DNA from: JANNGZ01 sp031404155
Lineage (GTDB): Bacteria; Pseudomonadota; Gammaproteobacteria; Burkholderiales; Burkholderiaceae_C
NCBI GenBank assembly: GCA_031404155.1
Contig: JANNGZ010000468.1
Location: 1-28,496 of the forward strand
Direction: 5' to 3'
DNA: 28,496 bases
The position numbers were made by a program, and so were the translations under genes. Below are positions 15,026-23,747 of this stretch, in pieces; position 1 is the first letter of the stretch, and every line of letters begins with the position of its first letter. The notes beneath the pieces are model-generated. The model was not told the origin of the DNA, ran no database searches, and saw nothing but the letters and a program-made list of their open reading frames with translations.

Positions 15026-16365
15026 GAGATCCGGATGGCGCCATCGAATTCGAAAGCCACCGCGTCATTCGGCGACTTCGCGCTCCGCTGACGGATGCGC
15101 ACTTCCTCCACTCGGCCACCGCGCAGATTTGGGTGCAGGAGCGCCGACTCGTTGACTTCGAGTTTGTCGATGCGGTCACCGTGCAAGCGCCGCGCCTCGC
15201 GTTCGTTACGCATCCCTCGGAGTGGTGTGACGCGCAGCTGTACGACGCTGCCGAACTGACCCTTGGGCTGGCTGGGAGCGCGGTGGAGGCGGGCTACGAG
15301 CTGAAGGACGCGTCGGCTTGGAACGTGCTTTTCGACGGGACACAAGCGCTCCTCTGCGACCTGCTGTCGATCGTGCCGTTGACGCAACGCAGCTGGTGGG
15401 CTTTCGGTCAGTTCGCGCGCCACTTTGTGCTGCCGCTGTTGGTGGCGCGACATCGTGGGATGCCGGCATCTCAGACATTCCTGATACGACGAGACGGCAT
15501 CACGCCAGAACTCGCCTCTCAACTGCTGGGCTGGCGCCGCTACGACCCTCGCTACTTTCCGTTGTTGGCGCGCAGTCACCTCGACCAGCAGCATCGACTG
15601 GTTGCAGCCCCGACGCCTGCGACTGCAGAACTGGATGACCTGCGTCGCTTTCGCGCGGGCCTTCATGCTTCGGCTGCATGGATGCTGCGCGGTGCCGTTC
15701 CTCGTCCGGCCACGCGGCGTTTGCGACCAGGGTGGGCCGACTATGAGCGCAGTCGTGCGCATTACAGCGAAGCGGCCCTGACGGCCAAGCGCCAGACCGT
15801 CGAGCGTTGGCTGGCCGAAATCAAACCGCTTTGGGCACTTGATCTCGGGTGCAATTCCGGCGAGTTTTCGAGCCTCGCGCTCGCTGGCGGCGCCAGCGTC
15901 GTGGCGGTCGATGCCGACCACGACGCGGTTCAGGATCTCTATCGACGCCACCGCGCGCAGCCGCGCATCTACCCGGTGTTGACAGCGATCGACGACTTGC
16001 GTGGAGGGCGGGGATGGGCGTCAGCCGAATTGCCCAGCCTGCTCGACAGGATGCTGGACCGTCGCTTCGATGTGGTGCTCGCACTGGCGATTGTTCATCA
16101 CCTTGCGGTAGCCTGTTCGGTGCCGCTGCTTGAGATTGCGCGTTTGCTGCATCGACTGACTCAGCGTTGGCTGATCGTTGAACTGATCGATCACGACGAC
16201 CGCCAATTTCAGTTGCTGTGCGGGGTGCACCACCGTTCCGCGGAAGGACTTGGTGCCTTGGCGCAACTCGATGCGCTTCGCGCGGTCGGCTTCACCGATC
16301 GATCGTGCGTGGACCTGCCAGGCGGCGGACGCCGGCTTTGGTTGCTCGAGCGCGAGGTCGTCTGA
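15022..16365 (+). CDS. Two-domain SAM methyltransferase (NoeA-like layout)
   Basis: The protein has 447 residues. The N-terminal half (to about 230) carries GYELKDASAWNVLFDG (91-106) followed by CDLLSI. This block occurs in a group of methyltransferases with an N-terminal domain of unknown role; the layout recalls the nodulation protein NoeA. The C-terminal half is a SAM-binding core with LDLGCNSGEFSSLAL (273-287), VVAVDADHDAV and VLALAIVHHLAV. There is no membrane segment. The start is ATG 15022, inside the stop of the small membrane peptide. It converges on the sulfatase-like gene with only 24 nt between stops. A role in methylating a glycan or lipid-linked precursor is inferred from context; the acceptor is unknown. 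Confidence 0.72.
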   Translation: MRDPDGAIEFESHRVIRRLRAPLTDAHFLHSATAQIWVQERRLVDFEFVDAVTVQAPRLAFVTHPSEWCDAQLYDAAELTLGLAGSAVEAGYELKDASAWNVLFDGTQALLCDLLSIVPLTQRSWWAFGQFARHFVLPLLVARHRGMPASQTFLIRRDGITPELASQLLGWRRYDPRYFPLLARSHLDQQHRLVAAPTPATAELDDLRRFRAGLHASAAWMLRGAVPRPATRRLRPGWADYERSRAHYSEAALTAKRQTVERWLAEIKPLWALDLGCNSGEFSSLALAGGASVVAVDADHDAVQDLYRRHRAQPRIYPVLTAIDDLRGGRGWASAELPSLLDRMLDRRFDVVLALAIVHHLAVACSVPLLEIARLLHRLTQRWLIVELIDHDDRQFQLLCGVHHRSAEGLGALAQLDALRAVGFTDRSCVDLPGGGRRLWLLEREVV

Positions 16366-16389
16366 TCGAGTTCGCACGGGCGGCATGCC

Positions 16390-17835
16390 TCAGGGTGCGG
16401 TCGAGTCACCCAGACGTCCCAGAAGACGAAACACCTGAGAGTTGTCGTGGATGTCGGACAGGTCGACGACGCGGTGCGAAGCCACTATCAGCGGCACCCG
16501 CGTGTCTTTGAATTCAGCCTGGAGCGCACAAGGAGTACGCGCATAGATGGTGGAACGGCAGGCCTGCTCGTAGCGAAGTGGGTGGTCGGAGAAGATCACG
16601 ACGGTGACGCGTTCGCCAAATGCCACGCGAGCTCGAGTGGCGATGTCCGCCACCAGGCGATTTGCGCGTTCGAGGTTTTCGCGATAGTGCTGGTCAAGCG
16701 AACCGTGGGGCGTCAAGCCTGGGGGGTGGGGCAGCGGTACATGTGCAAATAGCATTCCGCCGCGCGACCAAAACGGCGCCTCGTGGATGGCGGCGTTGAT
16801 GTTGTCGGCCAATGCGCGCCACCGCGTGAGCGGCAAAGCAGCGCAATATCCGCTCTCAGCGCCAGCGAGAGGACCCAGGCTACGCGCAGCGGCGCAACGC
16901 CAGCGGTCGAACACCAGTACATCGTTGGGCGGTGACTCCCGGCGACAAAAGCGCAGGCCCTGCATCGCGCAGTAGGGGTGGTAGAAGCCGACCACATCGA
17001 CGTCACTGTAGGCTGCACGAATTCGGGCGAAGTCGAGGCTGTGGCCGCGGTCGCAGACGGCAGTTGGACTGCAAGGCTTGGCGCTTTCAAAACGCCGGCC
17101 GACAAACATTTCCGGAACGACCTTGGCGGTCATGTCGCCTACCGTCTCGATCGACTTGTGACTGACAATCAGTGATGCCTGCTCCATCGACCTGAGCATC
17201 GGTGCTGCGGCGGCCGCTCCCAACTCGTCGAGCAAGATGAAGATCACAGACTCGCGCCGCGCAGGTTCCCGCAGGACAGGCGCGCCGTCGGCCACGGCTG
17301 GCCAGCGCACGTCGGGTGCGATCCAGCTCCCCAGCAGCGGGCCGCTAGCCATCAAAAGCAAGTACGCAACGCAGAGTGCCACTTGTGCGCGTTGCCAGAG
17401 TTCGCGTCCGACGCGTGGGGCCCAGGCCGCCAGACCGGAAACGACGACGAGCAGGCCGACGATCGTGAGCCACCGCGGGACGGCCGGAATGCGCAGCGAA
17501 GCCAGTCCCACGTAGTACAAGACCAAGCTTGCAACGGTGAGCACCGTTAGCCAGCGCAGGACCGGAGACGCCTGCGACTTCACCCTCCGACGGGCGATCC
17601 TCCAGACGAGGATCGCCGCCACGGGCGGGCCTACAACCGCAGGCACGACCCATGGTGAGTTGAGCCGCGTGTAGCTCTCCTGTATCAGCATGTCGGCCGC
17701 GATCAGGGCCAACGCCAAAACGATGGACGCACAGTCGAGCGCGCGAGATGTCGCGGCCTGTTGCGGGGCAAATGGCGCAGGGGTCGAGTTCGCAGCGCCT
17801 GGGTCGGCCGGCATTGAGGATCGGGCTCGGCGCAT
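16390..17835 (-). CDS. Membrane-anchored sulfatase/alkaline-phosphatase-like protein
   Basis: The protein has 481 residues from ATG 17835; a longer open frame to 18015 only runs back into the upstream gene. About five membrane segments lie at residues 33-52, 61-80, 92-113, 122-139 and 150-170. A periplasmic-type domain follows. It has VIFILLDELGAA (197-208), where metal-binding Asp is expected, FAHVPLPHPPG (363-373) and VVIFSDHPLRYE (412-423), the Asp-His pair near the end of the sulfatase fold. This plan resembles lipid A or glycan phosphoethanolamine transferases and other membrane sulfatase-superfamily enzymes, but it is not close enough to EptA to name. It starts 13 nt after the DUF1972 glycosyltransferase and is last in the operon. 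It may modify or trim the finished glycan outside the membrane. Confidence 0.72.
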   Translation of the reverse strand: MRRARSSMPADPGAANSTPAPFAPQQAATSRALDCASIVLALALIAADMLIQESYTRLNSPWVVPAVVGPPVAAILVWRIARRRVKSQASPVLRWLTVLTVASLVLYYVGLASLRIPAVPRWLTIVGLLVVVSGLAAWAPRVGRELWQRAQVALCVAYLLLMASGPLLGSWIAPDVRWPAVADGAPVLREPARRESVIFILLDELGAAAAAPMLRSMEQASLIVSHKSIETVGDMTAKVVPEMFVGRRFESAKPCSPTAVCDRGHSLDFARIRAAYSDVDVVGFYHPYCAMQGLRFCRRESPPNDVLVFDRWRCAAARSLGPLAGAESGYCAALPLTRWRALADNINAAIHEAPFWSRGGMLFAHVPLPHPPGLTPHGSLDQHYRENLERANRLVADIATRARVAFGERVTVVIFSDHPLRYEQACRSTIYARTPCALQAEFKDTRVPLIVASHRVVDLSDIHDNSQVFRLLGRLGDSTAP

Positions 17836-17848
17836 GGCGAACTGGCGG

Positions 17849-18952
17849 CTAACGCGCCACATCCAGGTCGTGCACGATGCCTTCGTAGTGGGCCAGGACC
17901 TTGCCCCACAGGAAGCGTTCTGCACATGCCTGACGCGCCAGCGCGACCAAGGCTTCGCGCTGCTGATGCGTCGGGACTTTGTCGAACAGGGCGCCGAGGT
18001 CACTGACGCCCCCAAAGTAGAGGCCGCCCTTGCCGAGCACCCAGCGGTTGAAAACGTTGTCGTGGGCGACAGTCAGCGCGCCGGCAGCCATTGCCTCGAT
18101 GAGCGAGGGGTTGGTACCTCCTACGGAGTGCCCGTGCAAATAGAGGGTCGATCGCCGACGCAGCTCGTCGAGCACCGCGTGCTCGTAGACAGCGCCCACA
18201 AAGTCGATCTCTCGGTGGCGCTGCATCAGAGCCCGCCCATAGGCGTTGCCCTGGAAGTTTCCGATCACCACGAGCGGGCGCCGTCGTTCACTTTCGCGGT
18301 AAGCCTCGGCGATGAGATGGATTTGGTTCTCAGGCTCGGGGCGTGCGATAACGAGGAAGAAACCATCCTCGCCTAGGCGATCCAGAAGCGGGTGGGCCGG
18401 GACGGGCGCCGCCGAGTCGGGCAGCTCAACGCCGTAGGCGATCATTCGCGAGGGGACGCGCAGACGCTGTTGCAGGTACTCCTGAATCTGCGGGTGATCT
18501 GCAACGAGTTCGTCCGAGAGGCGGGCAGCTATCCACTCGTTGAACTTGAGCCACGTGCGCGCGCCGAGGCCCCATTTGGCGCGCTGCCACTCGACGCCAT
18601 CCATGTTCACGCAGTGGCGGATACGTCGCAGCTTCAGCAGGAGCTGGAAGATCGCGGTGCCATAGCCGAAAACAAGCACAACGGAACCCGGCTCGGCACT
18701 TTGAAATGACCGCCAGTCGTACTGCAGAGTGCGCATTGCGCCGCGGAAGGTCGTTTCGATGAAACGACGCCGCACGCCGCGCCAGAGATCTTCCGCCGCA
18801 CGCTTTTTGTCCGCATGCGACTCGGCTTCGCAGAACACCGTCACCTTGTGGCCTCGGGTGACCAGATACGGTGCCAGCACCTCAACAAGGCGCTCAAAGC
18901 CACCGTAACGATTGGGCACGCCCCGCGTGCCGATGATGTGAACATTCGCCAT
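17849..18952 (-). CDS. DUF1972/GT4 glycosyltransferase (rhamnosyltransferase-like)
   Basis: This is a GT-B enzyme of 367 residues. The N-terminus HIIGTRGVPNRYGGFERLVE (5-24) is the hallmark of the DUF1972 domain found in GT4 enzymes, several of them rhamnosyltransferases. VNMDGVEWQRAKWG lies mid-protein, and the C-terminal nucleotide-sugar site is HSVGGTNPSLIEAMAAGALT with the Glu-x7-Glu type acidic residue. It has no membrane segments and should work at the cytoplasmic face of the inner membrane. Upstream is a GT2 gene 24 nt away, downstream the sulfatase-like gene. The donor could be a 6-deoxyhexose, but this is only family tendency. Confidence 0.85.
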   Translation of the reverse strand: MANVHIIGTRGVPNRYGGFERLVEVLAPYLVTRGHKVTVFCEAESHADKKRAAEDLWRGVRRRFIETTFRGAMRTLQYDWRSFQSAEPGSVVLVFGYGTAIFQLLLKLRRIRHCVNMDGVEWQRAKWGLGARTWLKFNEWIAARLSDELVADHPQIQEYLQQRLRVPSRMIAYGVELPDSAAPVPAHPLLDRLGEDGFFLVIARPEPENQIHLIAEAYRESERRRPLVVIGNFQGNAYGRALMQRHREIDFVGAVYEHAVLDELRRRSTLYLHGHSVGGTNPSLIEAMAAGALTVAHDNVFNRWVLGKGGLYFGGVSDLGALFDKVPTHQQREALVALARQACAERFLWGKVLAHYEGIVHDLDVAR

Positions 18953-18976
18953 GGACGATCGCTGTCTTGTCTTTTG

Positions 18977-19783
18977 TTATCGCGTCAGGTAGCGCCCGCG
19001 GACCAGGTCGTTTGCGATTCGAATCGCGCCAACGAATCCGCCGAGTGCAAAGCGCATCAGATCGGCTGGTTTGGGGTGTCGTAGCAACACCAGGCGAGCT
19101 CTGAATTCACCTCGGCGCATGGCGCGCCGCGCCGCAGAGAGCCCACCCGTGGCACCGGGCGCGCGATTCACCAGAGTCAGATTGCGGTCAAGGTATTCGA
19201 CACGCGTGTCGGCCTGGCAATAGCGGAGCAGATACGCGTAGTCCTCGCAGTGCCGCATGCCAGGCAGTCCGAGCCGACGCTCGCGGCGCACAACGAGTGC
19301 TGGGGTCGGCGCGGGGTTGTACAGGGAAAGCAACCATCGGAATGGCAGCGCGCGCCCGGCATGCATCGACCACAGACGTGAAAGGCGGTTGTACTTCTCC
19401 ATCCCCAGCACGCCATGGAACAGAAGGTCTGTTCCACCCCGCGCCAGGATGTCAAGCAACTCGTCGATCTTTTCCGGCATGAACTCGTCGTCGGAATCGA
19501 GAAATGCGATGAAGGCAAAGCGCGCCCTGCGAATGCCGAGGTTGCGCGCGGCCTGTGGGCCCCGGTTCAATTCGAAGCGGTAGCAGCGTACAGGCACTGC
19601 GCTGGTGTTGACTTCGGGGAGCTGCTCGCGTGGGTCTACGTTTGAGCCGTCGTCGACCACCACGATTTCGACCAGTTCCGGGTGGCGCGTGCGCACCGAT
19701 TCGATAGCGTGTCGCAGGGCCTGTGGACGGTTGTACGTGGGGATGACAACCGACACCCCGAACGAACGTACTGGAAGCGTCAT
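18977..19783 (-). CDS. GT2-family glycosyltransferase
   Basis: This GT-A enzyme of 268 residues has the classic GT2 start: SVVIPTYNRPQALRHAIESV (11-30), EIVVVDDGSNVD, NRGPQAARNLGI and FLDSDDEFMPEKI (DxD site for metal and UDP or TDP sugar). A short C-terminal tail has no long membrane segment. It starts 3 nt after the stop of the polymerase gene, so the two are co-transcribed and probably coupled. It would add a sugar to the growing repeat unit; donor and acceptor are unknown. Confidence 0.86.
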   Translation of the reverse strand: MTLPVRSFGVSVVIPTYNRPQALRHAIESVRTRHPELVEIVVVDDGSNVDPREQLPEVNTSAVPVRCYRFELNRGPQAARNLGIRRARFAFIAFLDSDDEFMPEKIDELLDILARGGTDLLFHGVLGMEKYNRLSRLWSMHAGRALPFRWLLSLYNPAPTPALVVRRERRLGLPGMRHCEDYAYLLRYCQADTRVEYLDRNLTLVNRAPGATGGLSAARRAMRRGEFRARLVLLRHPKPADLMRFALGGFVGAIRIANDLVRGRYLTR

Positions 19784-19786
19784 TGG

Positions 19787-20872
19787 TCAGTCGAAAAACG
19801 GCACGTCGCGCATGTAGCTTGAGCCGTAGCTCCAGCCAAGCAACACGGTCAGATTGAGCGCCAGAGTGAGCGCGAAATGCCAACCTCTGCGCTGCCGACT
19901 GGCGCCGACCGCTGAGAGGCTGAGCCAGAGAACCACAGGATAGATCGCGTAGATGTACCGGTAGCCGAAGTAGGGCAACAGCAGGAACGGGATGCAGGTG
20001 GCGAGCAGTTTCAATGCCGCGTGGTAGTGGGGATGCTTGACGACGATGCCGCGTTCGGGGCCACGACGCGCGCAAACCAGCGGTGTCGCGAGCGCGATCA
20101 AGACACTGGCAAACGCAAGCGCGCGGATCCAGATTTCGTCGTTTTCGTGGGCAAGGTATTTTCGGATTTCGTAGAGAAACGGTTGTATGAGGGCCAGGTC
20201 AATCTGTGCCTCGAGTGCACTGACAGCGGCCAGGGCGAGCCCCGCCATGGCCGGCAGAAACGAGCGCCATGACAACGTGGATAGCGCGATGGCCGGGATC
20301 GCCAGTGCGACGCTGCCGTGCATGGAAAGAGCAAAGGCAAAGAGCGCCACGCTCAACCATCGGCGCCGCTCCCAATGGCTGACCGCGGCCACGAGCAAGC
20401 CCACGGCGACGCCCTGGCGCAATGCGTTGGTTGTTAACTCGATGCCGATCATCGACATCAACAACACCGCCGTGTAAGTCCCACGAGGCACCCGGTGCCG
20501 AGCGCAGATCGCCAATTCAGCCACCACCAAGCCCACCCAGGCCGCCGGAAACAGCAGGTTGCTGCATGCGCCCAGCATGACGCCGTTGAGCAACCACGCC
20601 GACAACGTGAAGCTGGCCTCGTCCTTGTCGATCTCGTGGCCGGCGCAGAAGTCGGCGAACAGCTCGGCGTAGGCGGCGGTATCGACCCCAAACGCCAAAC
20701 TGCGGAAGGCCATTGCGACGACCATGGCGCAAATCATCGCCAGCGCGACGTGATCGGCGACCCAGGGCCCGCGATACGCGGGCTTCACGCGCAACTCTGC
20801 GGCCAAGCGCAAGGGGACGAAGGTGAGAAGGGCGAGTCCCATGAGGACGACGACGACCTCGCTCAAGAGCAT
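19787..20872 (-). CDS. EpsG-family O-antigen/polysaccharide polymerase (Wzy candidate)
   Basis: The protein has 361 residues and about ten membrane segments. EpsG-family signs are GVDTAAYAELFADFC early on, NALRQGVAVGLLVAA in the middle and FALSMHGSVALAIPA after it, then YFGYRYIYAIYPV near the end. Such proteins polymerise lipid-linked repeat units on the periplasmic side. ATG 20872 was chosen over an upstream GTG at 20902 because GGAG stands 8 nt before it. It is the only polymerase candidate in the window and lies in the same operon as the second flippase. Assignment as Wzy rests on topology, motifs and context. Confidence 0.78.
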   Translation of the reverse strand: MLLSEVVVVLMGLALLTFVPLRLAAELRVKPAYRGPWVADHVALAMICAMVVAMAFRSLAFGVDTAAYAELFADFCAGHEIDKDEASFTLSAWLLNGVMLGACSNLLFPAAWVGLVVAELAICARHRVPRGTYTAVLLMSMIGIELTTNALRQGVAVGLLVAAVSHWERRRWLSVALFAFALSMHGSVALAIPAIALSTLSWRSFLPAMAGLALAAVSALEAQIDLALIQPFLYEIRKYLAHENDEIWIRALAFASVLIALATPLVCARRGPERGIVVKHPHYHAALKLLATCIPFLLLPYFGYRYIYAIYPVVLWLSLSAVGASRQRRGWHFALTLALNLTVLLGWSYGSSYMRDVPFFD

Positions 20873-20933
20873 GGCGGCGTCTCCAGGAGGCCGGCGCGGC
20901 ACGTTGGCGATGGCCGCGAAGCTCGGTTCCTGC

Positions 20934-22181
20934 TCATGATCTTGGCTGGCCCCGCTCTCGCGAATTGTGTCGACGGCGAAATCGGGCGTTCAGGGCTGCA
21001 GCCAGCTGACCTACGAAGCCAAAGGTGAGCAACAAGCTCAGCGGCAGAGGTCCCTTCGTGGCGAAGCCGTACAACGCACGTGTAGCCAGGGCGGCATCGT
21101 GCACGTTTGCGACCGCAAGTGTCCGAGGGTCAAGCACCATCCGGTGGAAATAGCCGTGCAGACGCGGCCACAGACGCAATAGCCAGATTAGCGGGCGCCG
21201 CCTCCCGCGCGGTCGAGGAAGGCCATGACGCAGCGCCATCTGTCGGCAATCCTCGGCTATGGAGTCGCGATGCTTGGCCGGCGCCAGATCCAGCGCCAGT
21301 TGCAATTGGCCCGCGAGGGACACCGTGTCGACGTGGGGGTGCAGATGCTTCGCTTGCAGGTAGCACTCGTAGAGCAGAACCTCGATCGATCTCCCCATGA
21401 TCAAGTCGGGGTGAAAGGGAATGTTCTCTTCCTGCATGTACAGAGCCGCGGCGGCACGGCTCTCGGCGCTGGTCGCGATACTGATGGCCGCACCGGTGCT
21501 GTGCCTGGACGTGCCGCCGATGGCGATCGGGAAACCGACGGAGAGGAAGCGGTCAGCCTTGAGGCAGAACGCGACGGCCGAATACAGGTCAGGCGTTTGC
21601 GACCGGAAGAAGCGGCCATCGGGAGCGCGTGCGGCGTTGATCAAGGCGAGCGATGCGGCACCGCCGTTGTACAACCAGGGCAACTGGGTGTAGGGAATGA
21701 GCCCGGCCAGGGCGCGCGCCAGTTCGCGCTTGCTGTCCATCAACCTGGCGGATTTGGTAAGCGGGACAACCAGCCTTCCCGCTGGCATCTCGATCAAATG
21801 TCCAGGCCACACGAACAGTCCGAAAGCCGAGTTCACCGCCTCCGCTCGATGCTGCTGAACGAGATCGTTCAAGGTCTCGAGCGCACCCGGACACAGCCCG
21901 TCGTCGTCGCCAATGAACATGACCCAACCATCGGTGACTTGAGACAGAGCGAACTCCCAATGCACCGCCATGCTCAGACGTCGGCCGGGGTTGATGTAGG
22001 CAATCCGCGGGTCGGCGAAAGACTCCACCACTTGCCGAGTGGAGTCCGCGCTGCAGTTGTCGCTGACGATGATCCGCAGCTGCGGATAGTTCTGCGAGGT
22101 GATGGTGCGCAAGCAGTGAAGAAGGGTATCGGCTCGCTCTCGCGTGGGTACGATGACGTTGAAGAGTATGGGCTCGCTCAT
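20934..22181 (-). CDS. GT2-family glycosyltransferase with C-terminal extension
   Basis: The protein has 415 residues. The N-terminal ~230 residues are a GT2 GT-A domain: VIVPTRERADTLLHCL (9-24), IIVSDNCSADSTRQV and WVMFIGDDDGLCPGALE (acidic DDD site). The C-terminal ~180 residues are helical, with a hydrophobic stretch near the end (LSLLLTFGFVGQLAAAL) that could touch or cross the membrane. This arrangement is common in O-antigen GT2 proteins of about 400 residues. The frame is open further upstream, but MSEPILFNVIVPTRE is a typical family start and lies 11 nt after the flippase stop. The specific donor is unknown. Confidence 0.84.
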   Translation of the reverse strand: MSEPILFNVIVPTRERADTLLHCLRTITSQNYPQLRIIVSDNCSADSTRQVVESFADPRIAYINPGRRLSMAVHWEFALSQVTDGWVMFIGDDDGLCPGALETLNDLVQQHRAEAVNSAFGLFVWPGHLIEMPAGRLVVPLTKSARLMDSKRELARALAGLIPYTQLPWLYNGGAASLALINAARAPDGRFFRSQTPDLYSAVAFCLKADRFLSVGFPIAIGGTSRHSTGAAISIATSAESRAAAALYMQEENIPFHPDLIMGRSIEVLLYECYLQAKHLHPHVDTVSLAGQLQLALDLAPAKHRDSIAEDCRQMALRHGLPRPRGRRRPLIWLLRLWPRLHGYFHRMVLDPRTLAVANVHDAALATRALYGFATKGPLPLSLLLTFGFVGQLAAALNARFRRRHNSRERGQPRS

Positions 22182-22192
22182 GCTGCGGAGAG

Positions 22193-23704
22193 TCAGGTCT
22201 GACCGGACTGCAGGTGCGTGCGCAGCGACCGCAGCAGCGCCTGTCGCGGGCCCGTCAGGCTGGCGACCACCGCGAGCGTCAATCCCGCCAACGCGACGAA
22301 CACGGTCGCTGCGGCCATGCTGCGGGAGGCGGTTGCAGGCAGCGTCAGAGTTAGCGCTACTCCCGCGAAACCGCCCGCCGCCAGCGGCCGCAGAATGGCC
22401 TGGCGGTACCAGCGCCATTTGGCGTCGGGCAGCAGCCTGCGGTACATGAGGTGCGCGCAGATCAGCACGTAGCTGGCGTTCAGCGCCAGCCATGCGCCCG
22501 CCGCGCCGATGGCGCCGTAGCGCGGTACTGCCCATAGGATGAGCGGCACTACCAATATCACGGCGACAAAATTCACGCGCACGGCAAGCCCCGTCCATCC
22601 ATGCGCAAGCTGCAGCATGTAGGGCAGATTCATCAGCCCGTTGCACAGCGTTCCCAGTGCCAGCAGGGTCAGTAAGGGAGCCACCGTTTGCGTCAAGGCG
22701 GAATTGCCGGTCCAAAGCAGCAACACGGGCTGCGCAAAGAAGGCCAGCAGTAGGGCCGGGGGCACGATGACGACCGCCATCCACTCGCAAGAGCGCAGAT
22801 AGGTAGCCGTCAGCCCGGCCTGATCCTGGCCTGTCACCTGTTCGGTCAGTCGTGGGTAGATCGCGGTATTCATCGGATTGATAAGCTGCATCAGGCCACC
22901 GGCAGCAGTGGCGGCGATCATGTAGTAGCCCAGTTGCTCCAGGGGGAGCAGCTTGCTCACCACCAACTTGTCGGTCTGCGTGAGTAACAAGGTGAGCACG
23001 GACCCCAGGAACATACCGCCAGCAAAGCGCATGACGCGCCGCAGTGCGCCGAGGTCGAAGCGCGAACGCCTCGAAGCCGCTGGCAAGACTTCATACGTAC
23101 GCCAGATCAGTGCGCCGACGCTCAACAGCGAGACCCCGCCCTGCCAATAGAAAAAAGCCTCGACGCTGGGTGAGACGAGAGCGACCACCACGTAAGCACC
23201 ACCCCAGCGCAGTGTTGACAGCGCGGCGTGCGTGGCATTGAGCCACACGAAATCTTGCAGGCCCTGCAGCGCGCCGCGGTACACCTGTTCCAGCCAGCGC
23301 AAGACCAGCACGAAGCCCATGATCTGGATGGCCTGGATCACCAGCGACGGGGGTAGACGCTCGGCCTTGAGCCACCCGCCGCCCAATGCGGGGGCGGCCA
23401 GCCAGATGACGGCGATCATCGCCACGGCCAGGCCGGCACAGAGGCACTCCAAGGACCGAAGCAGATCCCGCGCAGCGGCCGCACTGTGCGCACCGGCCCG
23501 AAGCCGCGCCATCTCGCGGCTGAGAGTCGGCGACAGCCCGAAGTCGAGCAGCGTCATCCAGGCCTGCAGAATGGCGAACACACCGATCAGGCCATAGGTT
23601 TCCAGCCCCAGCGCTTGAACGTACAGCGGCACGAAAGCGATGCCCATCAGCGCCGCCCAGCCCTGCCCGAGATAGTTTGCGAAGACGTGGCGCCTCAGTG
23701 ACAT
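22193..23704 (-). CDS. Wzx-like oligosaccharide flippase (cluster D)
   Basis: The protein has 503 residues and 12-14 predicted membrane segments, starting MSLRRHVFANYLGQGWAALM with LGLETYGLIGVFAILQAW soon after. This is the usual N-terminal pattern of polysaccharide flippases in the MOP superfamily. Charged mid-protein residues (LTQTDKLVVSKLLPLEQLGYY) fit the transport core. It should flip lipid-linked repeat units across the inner membrane. It is clearly different in sequence from the flippase at 480-1805, so the window holds two independent flippases. The start has no strong Shine-Dalgarno sequence; it lies 43 nt after the CmcI-like gene. Confidence 0.9.
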   Translation of the reverse strand: MSLRRHVFANYLGQGWAALMGIAFVPLYVQALGLETYGLIGVFAILQAWMTLLDFGLSPTLSREMARLRAGAHSAAAARDLLRSLECLCAGLAVAMIAVIWLAAPALGGGWLKAERLPPSLVIQAIQIMGFVLVLRWLEQVYRGALQGLQDFVWLNATHAALSTLRWGGAYVVVALVSPSVEAFFYWQGGVSLLSVGALIWRTYEVLPAASRRSRFDLGALRRVMRFAGGMFLGSVLTLLLTQTDKLVVSKLLPLEQLGYYMIAATAAGGLMQLINPMNTAIYPRLTEQVTGQDQAGLTATYLRSCEWMAVVIVPPALLLAFFAQPVLLLWTGNSALTQTVAPLLTLLALGTLCNGLMNLPYMLQLAHGWTGLAVRVNFVAVILVVPLILWAVPRYGAIGAAGAWLALNASYVLICAHLMYRRLLPDAKWRWYRQAILRPLAAGGFAGVALTLTLPATASRSMAAATVFVALAGLTLAVVASLTGPRQALLRSLRTHLQSGQT

Positions 23705-23747
23705 AACCGGTATGGGTCGTGAGCATGAAGCGCGGCTGGGCGAATCT

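Noticed and set aside
16366..16389. Bidirectional terminator between convergent genes
   Set aside because: No stable hairpin followed by a T run was seen in the 24-nt gap.
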